Part shown: positions 1 to 37,190 of the stretch, in pieces | Position numbering within the stretch: position 1 is the stretch's first letter | How the letters are laid out: each line of letters starts with the position of its first letter | Source of the DNA: Paratinospora sagittata | Lineage: Eukaryota; Streptophyta; Magnoliopsida; Ranunculales; Menispermaceae | DNA: 64,000 nt | NCBI GenBank assembly: GCA_035771175.1 | Contig: CM069593.1 | Span: 41,725,741 to 41,789,740 of the forward strand | Direction of reading: 5' to 3' | Program-made: the position numbers and the translations under genes | The notes under the pieces: generated by a model | What the model saw: the letters and a program-made list of their open reading frames with translations, nothing else | The model's database searches: none | Told to the model about the DNA's origin: nothing

Positions 1-1734
1 TTGCACAAAAAGTGTAATATCCCTGGTTTACATTGCACCATAAAAGATAATTTTTAATTTATTTTTTACTTTTATATTTTCTATTTTTCAAGTTTGCCCG
101 TCATCTAACATCACTACCCATTTGCACAACATCTTCATGCAATCTTTATTGGTTTAATTTATTTATATAATTTTATCCTAATAAAATAAATAAAAAGGTA
201 AACATATTAAAATAAAGATAAAAAAAGAGGTCAATCAAGCACTATATACTACCTGTTATTAGTAAATCTCAAATTAAAATTATAGTTTTATTTTAATTGT
301 TCCGTTGATTAGTTTGATCGTTTTATTTTCTTTTAGTTTTAATTCATTTTTTAAATAATTGTTTCAGAAATACCATTACATAATTTTGAAGTTTTTGATA
401 ATTTATTATATTTATTTTTATTAATTAATTTATAATAAACATTTGATTTTATTAATTACTATAGACTATGTAATATTATAGTATAAATATTTTTATTTTT
501 TAGTTGAACTCACTTTGAAAAAAAGAATTGTTTCATATGCAACGAACGTGCATGTCCACTAATTTTATCTTAATAAAACTAAAATAAAATAAAATGATAA
601 ACATGTTAACATAAAGAACAAAAACAATGAATTTAGAAGCTAGTTATTTTTTTCACTTTAAAAATATTTAAATAATTTAATTTTTTAAATAAAAAAATTG
701 AAATTTTTATTCTTTTATTTTTAAAAATTTTAACTATTAGTTTAATTATTTAAAATTTTATTCTTTTAATATGATAGTAAGGTTAAAAAGGAAAGTTTTT
801 TCTCTTAATAAGGTTAAAAAAACATGTGATAGTAAGGTTAAAAGGGAAAGTCTTTCTCTTAATTTGATAGGTTTAAAAAAAAAGGTTAAAAAGGAAAGGA
901 CTGAGGTTGGTTAAAAAAAAAAAAGGAAAGGATTGAAGTAGGTGCGGAGAGAAACTCTTGGATATAAATGTTATTTTTAAAAAAGTAATATCCAAAGAAG
1001 TAATTATATAGTAGGTTATTTCAATAATAATAAAATATATATTTTAATTGGTGTGAAGAGGAAGAGTGGTTGGTGTACGGAGTCGCTCCCCTATGATTGT
1101 CTTGTAAGTTTGCAAGTATTTTTCACGACACCAAACATAACTATTGAGGTAAAATTGTTTTGATTAAAGTTTGTGTTATAACTATTAGTTATTGCTTGTA
1201 TATCTTCATATGTTGCATGTGAATTTTACTATTAATTTGATAATAATTCATAATTTCATGATTTTATTGCCATAGAAATAATGGTGTAAAAGCTCAAATG
1301 AACAAAGGAAGAATTGAAAATTAACTTAAAAGATGAAAATAAGAATATGAAAAAAGTATTGAAAAAAGTTAGATTAATGAAATTTCTATATTACTTTTTG
1401 TATAACAAAACTTATATTTTAAAACTAAAAATAACAATAAGAATTTTTAGAATATTTTTGAACGAACAACAAATGTGAGTACAATGTGAATTTAGTGCTT
1501 CGTTGACATTATAGTATCTAGTATGTGGCTACGTGCACATAACTTTTTAAATTTTATTTTTTAATTAAAATAAAATTTTATTTAGAAATAAAAAATGGTT
1601 GAATATATAAGTTTTAAAAAAGAATGACAAACTATTTTAAGATGAGCACAAAAATACGAAATATAAAAGGGGGAGTGGAAGTTATTTAACAATTTCAATT
1701 ACAGTTTTGACCTTATAACTAATTTAGAAAAAAA
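1..1734. other. AT-rich intergenic sequence, no gene seen
   Basis: Very A+T-rich sequence with long A and T runs. No open frame looks like a protein and no recognisable transposon core is present. Around 775-925 there is a locally repeated purine-rich motif (AAGGTTAAAAAGGAAAG, four or five degenerate copies). I see nothing else to annotate. Confidence 0.6.
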
Positions 1735-1990
1735 AAGCCCTCAAGGGTTTTGGATCAATGGTAAGGAGCGAGGACGAAGCAGATGTTTGAAGTTCGATTC
1801 CTATCCACAAGCTTAAAAAACTTTGTTGTCTCCCCGAGCCTAACGTTGGGTGAATGGGTTTGTTGTCTCCCTGAGCCTAACGTTGGGTTTGTTGTCTCCC
1901 TGAGCCTAACGTTGGGTGAATGGGCTACTACTCCACTCCACGTGGATTAATCTAAGAAGAATTAATTCAGATTGAGATATTGCGGTCATT
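1735..1990 (+). repeat. tRNA-derived SINE-like repeat
   Basis: The 5' part resembles a Pol III promoter head. An A-box-like stretch (ATCAATGGTAAGGAGCGAGG, about 1754-1773) is followed some 25 bases later by a B-box-like GTTCGATTCC (about 1791-1800). The body follows, then an A-rich end near 1990. This A-box/B-box/A-tail layout is that of plant tRNA-derived SINEs. It is not a tRNA gene, because no cloverleaf or acceptor stem follows. The body contains a tandem expansion, listed separately. The family is not identified. Confidence 0.5.
1820..1926 (+). repeat. Tandem triplication in the SINE-like body
   Basis: The motif TTGTTGTCTCCCTGAGCC plus the following CTAACGTTGGG occurs three times in a row. 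Two copies also carry the extension TGAATGGG. The copies are nearly identical, so the expansion is recent compared with the flanking sequence. Confidence 0.75.
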
Positions 1991-2144
1991 AAAAAAAATA
2001 GAAAAAAATAAAGGTAGATAGATCCTATTAATGAACTATCTACATCCCAATTACTAATACAACCTCATCCTAACATACACTCTTCCTACTCCATTCAAAA
2101 ATCAAAAAATTCCTAAACTACCATTTTTCCAATCTACCCCACCT

Positions 2145-3245
2145 TTCGTTCTTGGCCAAATGACATGATTACCCCTAAAAAAAAAAATTTCACAAATGCC
2201 ATTAAAATACAAATAATGACCTATTTGCCATATTTTACTATTCATTGCTCAGTCAGCACGCTAAACAAGCGCCACGTCGGCGCTTAGGTGACATTTTAAG
2301 TGAAAGGAAGGCGTCTTTTGAAAAGACGCCTTCCCTTCACAAATTTTTTTTTACAAGTGCAAGGGAAGACGTCTTTTGAAAAGACGCATTCCCTTCAAAT
2401 TTTTTTTTTTAGTTAAAGGGAAGGCGTCTTTCAAAAGATGCATTCCCTTAAATTTTTTTTTTTTTGTATTAAACGAAGGAAAGACATTGAAGGAAAGATA
2501 GAGAGGTGCAATAACAGAAGGGAGAAGACACAGAGATGGAGTTTGATAATATATAATAGAGAGATGAATGAATGATTGATGAAGAAATTAGGGGAGGGCA
2601 TTAAAGAAAGAAAGACAAGAAAGGTGTATGGGGGTGGTGGTGACATGAAACGCGCAATTAGGGAAATTTGTCTCTTGGTTTGGGGGACAAGTAGGAGACA
2701 CGCACGGCCACCCGTATGGAAATTTGTCTCTTGGTTTGGCTAAACCTCGGAGAAATTTAAATTTGTCTCTTGGTTTGGGGGACAAGTAGGAGACACGCAC
2801 GGCCACCCGTATGAAAATTTGTCTCTTGGTTTGGAGAAATTTAATATGTTTCGGTTCCTTCAACTTTCCTTAATACTTGTAAAAAAAAATTTAAGGGAAT
2901 GCGTCTTTTCAAAAGACGCCTTCCTTTTAACTTAAAAAAAAAAATTTGAATGGAATGCGTCTTTTCAAAAGACGCATTCCCTTTAACTAAAAAAAAAAAT
3001 TTGAAGGGAAGACGTCTTTTTAAAAGACGCCTTCCCTTGCACTTGTAAAAAAAAAAATTTGTGATTTTCAAAAGACGCCTTCCCTTCACTTAAAATGTCA
3101 CCTAAGCGCCGACGTGGCGCTTGTTTGGCGTGCTGACTGTGCAATGAATAGTAAAAGATGGCAAATGGGTCATTATTTGTATTTCAATGGCATTTGTGAA
3201 ATTTTTTTTTTTAGGGGTAATCATGTCATTTGGCCCTTCGTTCTT
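2145..3245. mobile_element. Non-autonomous Mutator-like foldback element with 9-bp TSD
   Basis: The element is 2154-3236. Its left end reads GGCCAAATGACATGATTACC and its right end is the reverse complement of that. The terminal inverted repeats are roughly 300 bases each (about 2154-2470 and 2870-3236) and carry several copies of a palindromic subrepeat (GCGTCTTTTGAAAAGACGC type). The 9-base direct repeat TTCGTTCTT lies at 2145-2153 and 3237-3245. Long TIRs plus a 9-bp duplication are the signature of Mutator-like (MULE) elements. The internal part has two copies of a GGGGACAAGTAGGAGACACG motif and no transposase, so the element is non-autonomous. One extra C at 3236 makes the right boundary uncertain by one base. 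Confidence 0.8.
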
Positions 3246-3562
3246 CTTCTTCTTCTTCTCCTCTGTTTCTTCTTCTCATAAACTCCTTCAAAACCCTATC
3301 TTCTAACTTTATAGCCCATCATTTTCATCTTTTTATCTTAGTTGAAAAAATATTGGAGCTAAAGAAGCATCGTTTTTACTCTATTTGGAGTGAATCGCCT
3401 CTTGTCATCTTTAAAATTTTTTTGACATTTGATCATTTGAATCGGTAAGAAATGCATGTTTTAATGCTTTTTTTTATTCACTTTTATTCATGAAATATAA
3501 TATTTATGGGTGTTTTTCAATTTATTTTACGCGAAAAATAGACAAGAACGAAACTTGTTCCC
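3246..3562. other. Short unassigned stretch with TTC-rich start
   Basis: It begins with a (TTC)n-like run next to the Mutator-like element. An open frame at 3230-3448 is low-complexity Ser/Leu/Phe and hydrophobic, with no recognisable domain. I see no gene I can support. Confidence 0.4.
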
Positions 3563-3623
3563 GGGGTCGGTTATGGCCGGCTGACCCTCTTTTGTAAGAG
3601 TCGGCCCTGTTCGACAAATCCTC

Positions 3624-3678
<55 letters not shown>

Positions 3679-3957
3679 CAGATACCATACATTAGAATGT
3701 ATTTTGTGATAATTTTAATATGTTTTCAATCATTCCGGGCTAATTTGAGCGGAGGGACACCGTTTTCTACTCGTTACTCTCGTGTGGGGTATGACACCCA
3801 CCGCCCAAATAAGTTTGAACTGAGTGTAAACATGATAAAATTGTCATAAAATACATTCTAATGCAATATGATATATGAAAATAAAAAAAAGAAAAATAAA
3901 AAGGTCGGTCGGACATGACCAACCCTTATAAAGGAGGGTCGGCCTCGTAGGACCAAC
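3563..3957. repeat. Imperfect inverted repeat, MITE-like, around a (TTA)n array
   Basis: The left arm (about 3563-3620, with GGCCGGCTGACCCTCTTTTG) is complementary, with mismatches, to the right arm (about 3895-3957, with AGGAGGGTCGGCCTCGTAGG). A second inner pair (3688-3725 and 3828-3868, around CATTAGAATGTATTTTGTGA) also folds back. The arms are GC-rich in AT-rich surroundings. No coding capacity is seen. It looks like a small foldback or MITE-type element. I could not define a target duplication, so the class is open. Confidence 0.5.
3627..3679. repeat. (TTA)n microsatellite
   Basis: About 17 perfect TTA/TAT units lie inside the inverted repeat described above. Confidence 0.9.
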
Positions 3958-4266
3958 CGGCAATATAAAAAAAATTATTTTAATAATTTTAATTAAAATA
4001 TTTAAAAAAGTACATAAAATAAGTCAAATGGGATGAAAGTCAATCTAGCTGCTCGCCAATTTTAAGAAGTTATGCAAAAATGGCTACACTGTAAACTTTT
4101 TTCAAGTACTTATGTTACTATAATATTTTTATTTTAATTAGCATTGTTTTTATATTTAAACATTTAATCAGAATATCTTAGGTTCAGGCTTGGAACCATT
4201 AACTGCTCAAAAGGATAAGCTGAAAAACCGCCAAATCTCCAATTTCAACTCTGCCAGAAGCTAACA
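3958..4266 (+). promoter_or_regulatory. Upstream region and putative 5' UTR of the EngA/Der gene
   Basis: This is the AT-rich stretch before the start codon at 4267. A TATA-like TATATTTAAA lies at 4151-4160, about 107-116 bases before the ATG. The transcription start cannot be placed from sequence alone. The interval from about 4190 to 4266 (less AT-rich, ending CTAACAATGG) would fit a short 5' UTR. Confidence 0.35.
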
Positions 4267-31203
<26,937 letters not shown>

Positions 31204-32157
31204 TTGGCAATGATGATAAGTAAGATGATGCACCACTGCTTCTTATTCTAAGTCTGTCGCAAGATTTTATAAACACCAAGAATTTTGCTGCTGAAAGATG
31301 TTTCACAATTTCACAATTGCATTGTTTGAAGAAGTAAAGTGAAATTCACAGAGATCACACAGAGTAGGTGTTTGCCAAAAGGATTGGTCCTTTTAGAGAA
31401 GTCTTGCACTGTTTACGGATGTATTTCCAGGCGCCTGAGCATGTGGTGTGTTACGCATGTGTATGTATGTGTTTATGTTTGTCTTTTATGTATGTGCAAG
31501 TGTAGGTTTTAAAGAAAGGTCAAATGACTGAAACAAGATGAACATTGTCTTCTGTATGATCCTAACCACTAGTATGATAAGGAGTAGGGTGTATTACAAA
31601 AAGTACACTAAGAGCAAAAACTTAAACATATGCTAAGAACACTTTCTAAGAAAACCCTGAAAGAGCAACCATCTTACATCCTTGCCTCGTTGTTTAGGGT
31701 TTTTAAAATCCCTACGTGGTAGTGGTACGCTTTATGTCCTATCTGCCATTCTTTTTCCTCTACTCTATTACCACACTTTTTCCTCTATTGCTGCTCTCTT
31801 ATTGTCGTTGTCGCTCTCTCTACGCTGTTAAGGTTTCCATGTTGCTTTAGAAACTAACACGTTTTTCTTTCTTTCTTTTTTATTCGTATGAGTGCCACAT
31901 TAGGGTAAACGAAATTAGATCTCGCATTGATGAGCATGAGAGCCTAAATAATAATATGAGTACAAAGAGGCCAATGACAAGGGCACAAACAAGCTACTAT
32001 ATGCAGCATAATTTTTGGATTTTTTTCATTAATAGGCATAATTATTTTTTTATATTCATAAAAAGACATTTAAAAATAGTATATCCAAAATTAAGCAAGT
32101 TTCGGTGCTAACAGGTCTAAAATATGCATGCAGTTTTTTTTTTTTTTTAAATTGATT
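31204..32157. other. 3' flank of EngA/Der, possible 3' UTR then intergenic
   Basis: 31204-31560 could be 3' UTR: at 31449-31503 it has TGTATGTATGTGTTTATGTT-like far-upstream elements of plant polyadenylation regions. No clear AATAAA is placed after them. The rest is AT-rich. A short stretch at about 31910-32010 (…TKRPMTRAQTSYYM in one frame) is faintly reminiscent of Gypsy polyprotein linkers but too short to call. Confidence 0.4.
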
Positions 32158-33886
32158 AGGTGGCACATTTCATAAAAAAATGGATGGTTTTCCATTTTTA
32201 ATATATATATATACACACACATATATATAATAAATAATAATAATAACTTTTGAAGAGGAGTCTACAAATGAATTTTTTTTTATAAAATTTGTTAATAAAA
32301 AAAGAAAATAGAAACTATTGTTAAATAAAAAAACAAAATGTGAAATAGAGAAAAAAAATAAAGTGAACAACTATTAAAAAAATATGAAACAAAGAAGATG
32401 GCGCCGTTTACTGAAAAAAAAATTAAACCAACAAAATTGTATAAAAAAACTAACCTTGTTCGATTTTTTCGAAGTATAAAAATTTCACAGAGCCAGAAAA
32501 AAAAAAAAAGAAACTTCTGTCGCTCGGGTGTGTCCTCTTTCTTTTTGGTGTCCTATTCATTTATTTCAGAAATTGCACAAGAATTTTTATCCTTGTGCAA
32601 TTTTTTCATTTTTCTTAAAGAGACATCACTGACTTTGTTCCAAATTTTATTTTTATTGTTTAATAGTTGATAATGCCTCTTGAAGAGGCGCGATCCACTG
32701 TTAAATAAAAAAACAATATCCGATTTTTTTTTTAAAAAAGTGAATGGTTATAAAAAAAATCTAGAACAAACCCCATTCTCTTTACTAAAAAATATGAAAA
32801 AAAAAGTCGCACAAAGTTAATTTTTTATGCAATTTCGTTGGTTTAAATTTGAAGAGGCCCATCTATATTAAATTATTTTTTTATTTTTTTCATTTTTAAA
32901 TTTTTAAATTTTTTTGTTAAATAAAAAAATCTGAAAACTATTATAAAATAAAAAAAATCAGGAATAAAGTTAAAAATAAATAAAAATGAACCACCATTAA
33001 AAAAATCTGGAACAAAGAGGCGTCATCCACTTTAAAAAAAATTAAACCAACGAATTCGAACAAAAAAATTAACTTTGGGCAATTTCTTTGAAGTGTAAAA
33101 AATTTACAGCGGCAAAAAAAAAATCTTCTGTCTCTCTGGTGTCATCTCTCCGCTATCCTCTTTTTTTTGTCTCATTCACTTTATTTTCAGAAACCGCACA
33201 TTGTGTGATTTTCTTTTTCACTTTTTTTAGCAAAGTGAGTGGCTTTTGTTCTAGATTTTTTTCATAACCATTAACTTTTTTTTTTTCAACTTTCCAGATT
33301 ATGTGTTTTTTATTTAACAGTGGATCACATCTCTTCAAGAGGCATCATCCACTATTAAATGATAAAAATAAAATCTGAAACAAAGAGGATGATGCCTCTT
33401 CAAGAAAAATAAAAAACCGCACAAGAATAAAAACTCTTGTGCGATTTCTGAAATAAATGAATGAGACACTAAAGAGAAAAAAGACGTCAGAGAGACGACA
33501 CTCGAGAGACGAAGGTTTCTTCCTTCTTTTTTTTTTTCTTTTTTTTTCTTGCGCCGTGAAACTTTTATACTTCAGAGAAATCGAACAAGGTTAATTTTTT
33601 ATGCAAGTTTATTGGTTTGATATTTTTTTTAGTAGATGGCGCCATCTTCTTTATTCCATATTTTTTTAATAGTGGTTCACTTTTTTTTTTACTTTATTCC
33701 ACATTTTGTTTTTGTATTTAACAATGGTTTATATTTCCTTTTTTTATTAACAATTTAAAAAAATATATTTTTTAATTTGTAGGCTTCTCTTCAAAAGTTT
33801 TTATTTTTTATTATATATGTATATTAAAAATAAAAAACCATGCATGTGCATGTTTTTTATTTTTTTATGGGTGACGCCTCTACACG
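32158..33886. mobile_element. Large foldback (inverted-repeat) element
   Basis: The left arm (about 32158-32650) matches the reverse complement of the right arm (about 33886-33380) over several hundred bases. Paired blocks include CAAAGAAGATGGCGCCGTTT at 32390 with AGATGGCGCCATCTTCTTTA at 33634, and TTGCACAAGAATTTTTATCC with the inverse near 33430. A third, partial unit lies in the middle (32990-33220). Subrepeats of the kind GAAGAGGCGTCATCCACT recur. No transposase frame is seen. It is a foldback or non-autonomous DNA element; the class is unknown and no convincing target duplication was found. Confidence 0.6.
32196..32231. repeat. (AT)n/(AC)n microsatellite
   Basis: Alternating TATATATATATA, CACACACA and ATATATATA inside the left arm of the foldback. 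Confidence 0.8.
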
Positions 33887-34159
33887 TTGGTGCCACATCG
33901 GTGCTAACATATCCAAAATTTGTCTAAATATGGATATATTATTTTTTGCTGCCTATTTTTAAATTTAATAAAAAAATCATGCCTAAGTTTGTCAAAAATC
34001 CCTAACGACAATATTAATGAAAGGAAAATGATTAATGTATAGCATACGACTTCACAACTTATGTTGAATGCCCTCAAATTATATTCTAATACGTAATTCG
34101 AGAACAATTAATATACTTACTTATATATTGATTTGGGATGCTAAAATGTGTATGAATAG
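33887..34159. other. AT-rich spacer with a 44-bp segment repeated at 57448
   Basis: Nothing coding. The last part (34116-34159, CTTATATATTGATTTGGGAT onward) recurs at 57448-57490 with about six differences. It directly precedes the outer Copia LTR here, and directly follows an LTR remnant there. Confidence 0.55.
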
Positions 34160-35161
34160 TGTTGGGATTAATGGCTCGGGTCGACAAAGTGAGACCCGGA
34201 GTGGTTAGAGCCATGTGAAGGCACGTGGGCACAACCGTGTTTTCTTTTCTTTAATGTTTCTTCTGGAGCAAGTTTCTTTCTCCAATAATGGATTGGAGAC
34301 TTGACTCTTTCTATTTATACGGGACAGAGAGAGTGAGGAATGTGAGAGAGAAGAAATGAAGGAGAAAAGTATCCTAAGAAAAATACTCTCTCTAGAGGAA
34401 TACTATCTCTGGAAGAATACCATCTCTAGAGAAAAGACAGAGAGAGGATGAGAAGGCTCTCTCTGGAGATAAAGGCAGAGGGGGTGAAAAAGCAGAGAGA
34501 GGTTGTATAGTGGATATTGTATTGGCTTTCTCCCATTATAATGAAATTTTCATCTCCCGTGGACGTAGGTGGATTTTTACCGAACCACGTATATTTCTGT
34601 GTTTCCTCTTTATTGCTTTGTTTTCTTCTTGACTGCTTCAATTTTGCATCTTTGTGTGTGCGTGTTTGTGTGCATTCCGCTGCGAGAATATCAACAAATT
34701 GGTATCCTAAGATAAGTATTATCTCTGGAGGAATACTATCTCTAGAAAAAAGACAAAGAGAAGATGAGAAGGCTCTCTCTGGAGATAAAAGCAGAGAGAG
34801 GTTGTAGAGTGGATACTGTATTGGTTTTCTCCCATTATAATGAAATTTTCATCTCCTATGGACGTAAGCGGATTTTTGCCAAACCACGTATATTTGTGTG
34901 TTTCCTCTTTATTGCTTTATTTTCTTCTTGGTTGTTTCAATTCTGCATCTTTGTGTGTGCGTGTTTGTGTACATTCCGCTGCAAGAATCTCAACAACTTT
35001 GACAGCCCGTTGTTTTTCTTCGATTTTGGAGTTTTCCACGTAAATCCTTGTGTTGTGATTCTTCTCTATTTCTTGCATTTCTTTTGGTTGTTGATATTTC
35101 TAATAGTGTGATCCTAGTGTAGAATTTGGGAACTCTCATTTGAGAACCCAAATTCCTAACA
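34160..35161 (+). repeat. 5' LTR of the outer Copia element, with internal duplication
   Basis: It starts TGTTGGGATTAATGG and ends ATTCCTAACA, followed by AAG and the primer site at 35164. It contains TATTTATACGGG (TATA-like, about 34312), purine-rich CTCTCTCTGGAGATAAA stretches and a T-rich U5. A 333-bp segment is duplicated in tandem (34371-34703, 34704-34998). The first copy ends CAACAAATTGGTATCC, which looks like an LTR end plus primer site, so the region may be one LTR plus part of another. Confidence 0.75.
34371..34998 (+). repeat. 333-bp tandem duplication within the LTR
   Basis: Both copies run from ATCCTAAGA… through CCCATTATAATGAAATTTTC and GTGCGTGTTTGTGT to CATTCCGCTGC. The second lacks about 40 bases. 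Sequence identity is about 90% by eye. Confidence 0.85.
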
Positions 35162-35163
35162 AG

Positions 35164-35175
35164 TGGTATCAGAGC
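35164..35175 (+). other. Primer binding site TGGTATCAGAGC (outer Copia)
   Basis: Perfect match to the 12 bases complementary to the plant initiator Met-tRNA 3' end, two bases after the LTR. Confidence 0.9.
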
Positions 35176-35192
35176 GAGGTCACTGAACAAGA

Positions 35193-35400
35193 ATGTCAGC
35201 AATTATGTTTGAAATTGAGAAGTTTGATGGGAGGATTATTTTTTGCTTGTAGCAAATTCAAGTCAAATATTTATTAATCCAATCTGGAGTATACAAGGCG
35301 CTGAAAGGCAAATCAACCACTATTTCCAACAAAGTTTGTTGGATGTGTGGACAATCAGGACACGCAAAGAAAGATTGTCAAAAAAGTGGAGCAAGTTCGG
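35193..35400 (+). pseudogene. Outer Copia gag remnant with intact CCHC knuckle
   Basis: ATG at 35193 gives MSAIMFEIEKFDG, the usual Copia gag start, then a stop. Most of gag is deleted. At 35337-35378 the frame reads CWMCGQSGHAKKDC, a complete C-x2-C-x4-H-x4-C zinc knuckle, then QKSGASS. There the minus-strand Copia is inserted. After its right LTR the same frame resumes (SASSSKSSPEANSVTIEDVS). Confidence 0.85.
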
Positions 35401-35832
35401 TGTAGAAATCATTCGAATACAAATAAATTAAATCGAATTAAATTAAATAGGAAAGCGAAAACTTTACCAAGATCGTCTCGAGGTGCTCCACGTGTTTAGT
35501 TTTGTCACAGTGATTGGGACCACAATGTCACGGGTTCCCAATGTATTCCATAGTTCAAAAGCCCCACTCTCTACTCAATGAAAATTCTCTGCAATTTTTT
35601 GTGTATATTACCATGTTCACATCCCCTTAATATATTGGCATTCTAGATAATCAAATCTCCTTGATTCTCTCCAATTTGGGATGTGGTGGAGATAGGATAA
35701 CTATCACATAGTAGTTATCTTAAGGTGATTATTAAGGGGTTATCCAATTAGATAACTCAAGATAATAATAATCTGATTATGATAAACATTATCAAAATCT
35801 AAGATCTCTAACTACATGATCAAATTCCAACA
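35401..35832 (-). repeat. Copia 3' LTR
   Basis: 432 bases. On the minus strand it begins TGTTGGAATTTGATCA and ends in CGAATGATTTCTACA. It pairs with 45629-46060. Confidence 0.93.
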
Positions 35833-36677
35833 TCTCCCACTCACACATGATGTGTACGTAGGAATATATGGGTCGAACACATCATGGGCACCCCGAATTT
35901 GATCCATATAGTGTTATCTCCCACTCGCATATGGTGTGAATGACAAGTACTAATCTTCAATGAGGAAGTGATAAGCTAATGGACCGTGTGACCTTGAGAA
36001 CATCTGCATTTGAGAACTCTATACTAGAAACTCATGACTTAAGACTTCACTTTGTGGTGTAGTCAAAAGTAATGAAGGGCATCCCATTAGTCTCATATAG
36101 AAATGGACATATCTGAACTCATACAGTGAGGAAGCAGGGATCTTTCAATCACTTTCAAAGTGGTCGCCTTACACATGTAATGTAAAATTACATACTACAG
36201 TGGAATAACTCTTATTCAGAAGAGCTATGTTCAACTCAAAACACTGTATGGATTTCTAGTCTAGTTGCATCTATGCGCCTAACTCGAGTTCCTTAAGAGC
36301 TCGCATATCCAGTTTAATGCGCGAATTAAAGGATCTCGTATTTGGTTCCAAACAACAGGCATAATGGATAGTGGGTTAATCCATTATCGGTCTTCATAAA
36401 TAGACCTCATCTTAACTCCAATCAAGGTAACATATCATCATAAAATGACCTATTGCTATTCAAAGCAACATTAGTCAAATGTCTCATCTCTGCTCACTTT
36501 GCATGAAGCGCCAGAGGCGATTGCTCGTGTGAGTAAGCCAATCATGCCTGTGAACATTCTGTTATGTGTGTTGGTGCTAGTAATAATAAATCAACTACAA
36601 ACAACCATAATAAACAATGAGGAATTATTTAAATGGTCTAATGAAATAAGTCTGTTACATAAAAAAAAAAAAACTGA
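35833..36677. other. Copia 3' non-coding region
   Basis: Sequence between the RNase H stop and the polypurine tract, about 0.85 kb, unusually long for Copia. CTCCCACTCACACATGATGT and CTCCCACTCGCATATGGTGT (35835 and 35919) are two similar tracts; the first is the polypurine tract in inverse. No coding sequence seen. Confidence 0.6.
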
Positions 36678-37190
36678 TTATATCCTACACAAACCCAAAG
36701 ATTTAACATGTGCAAGGAAAACATCTCTAGCGATTGGCTTAGTCAATTGATCAACCATCATCCTATGCGTAGAAATATGTTGTATACAGACTTCTCCTTG
36801 TGTTATTATGTCTCGAACAAAATTATACTTAATGTTTATATGTTTGGTCTTGCCATGGTATTTGGGATCTCTAGTGTAGGCAATTGCAGCTTGGCTATCA
36901 CTATAGATAGTGACCGATTTTGATGCGTTATGAACTACCTGTAAATGTTGTAGAAACCGTCGAAGCCAAATAACCTCTTGTACAGCTGCAGAGCATACTA
37001 CAAACTCAGCTTCCATGGTAGATAGAACAATGCACGTCTGCTTCTTGCTACTCCATGATATTGCACCATTGTTCAACAAGAAACCATATCCTGAGGTAGA
37101 TTTGCGTTCATCTGGCCCACCGCCCCAATCAACATCGAAATAGCCCAAGAAACGCATGTCGTTACTATGATAACATAAGCAAAAGTCCAT
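36678..37190 (-). pseudogene. Copia RNase H domain
   Basis: The open frame has GYFDVDWGGGPDERKSTSGY (RNase H start), ISWSSKKQTCIVLSTMEAEF, a catalytic-type IYSDSQAAIAY and KHINIKYNFVRD, with the end QLTKPIARDVF. This is the C-terminal Copia module in a good state of preservation. The upstream frame is interrupted. Confidence 0.93.

Noticed and set aside
1754..1800. Possible tRNA gene (A box and B box)
   Set aside because: There is no acceptor stem or anticodon arm and the B box leads into a long body with an A-rich end. A SINE head fits better.
1820..1926. CRISPR-like repeat array
   Set aside because: Three direct copies with no unique spacers, in a plant nuclear context. It is a simple tandem duplication.
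3230..3448. 72-codon frame after the Mutator-like element
   Set aside because: Starts in the transposon end and runs through a TTC microsatellite. No domain and no splice partner.
31910..32010. Possible Gypsy polyprotein fragment (TKRPMTRAQ-like)
   Set aside because: Only about 10 residues resemble a linker motif, with no neighbouring RT or integrase sequence.
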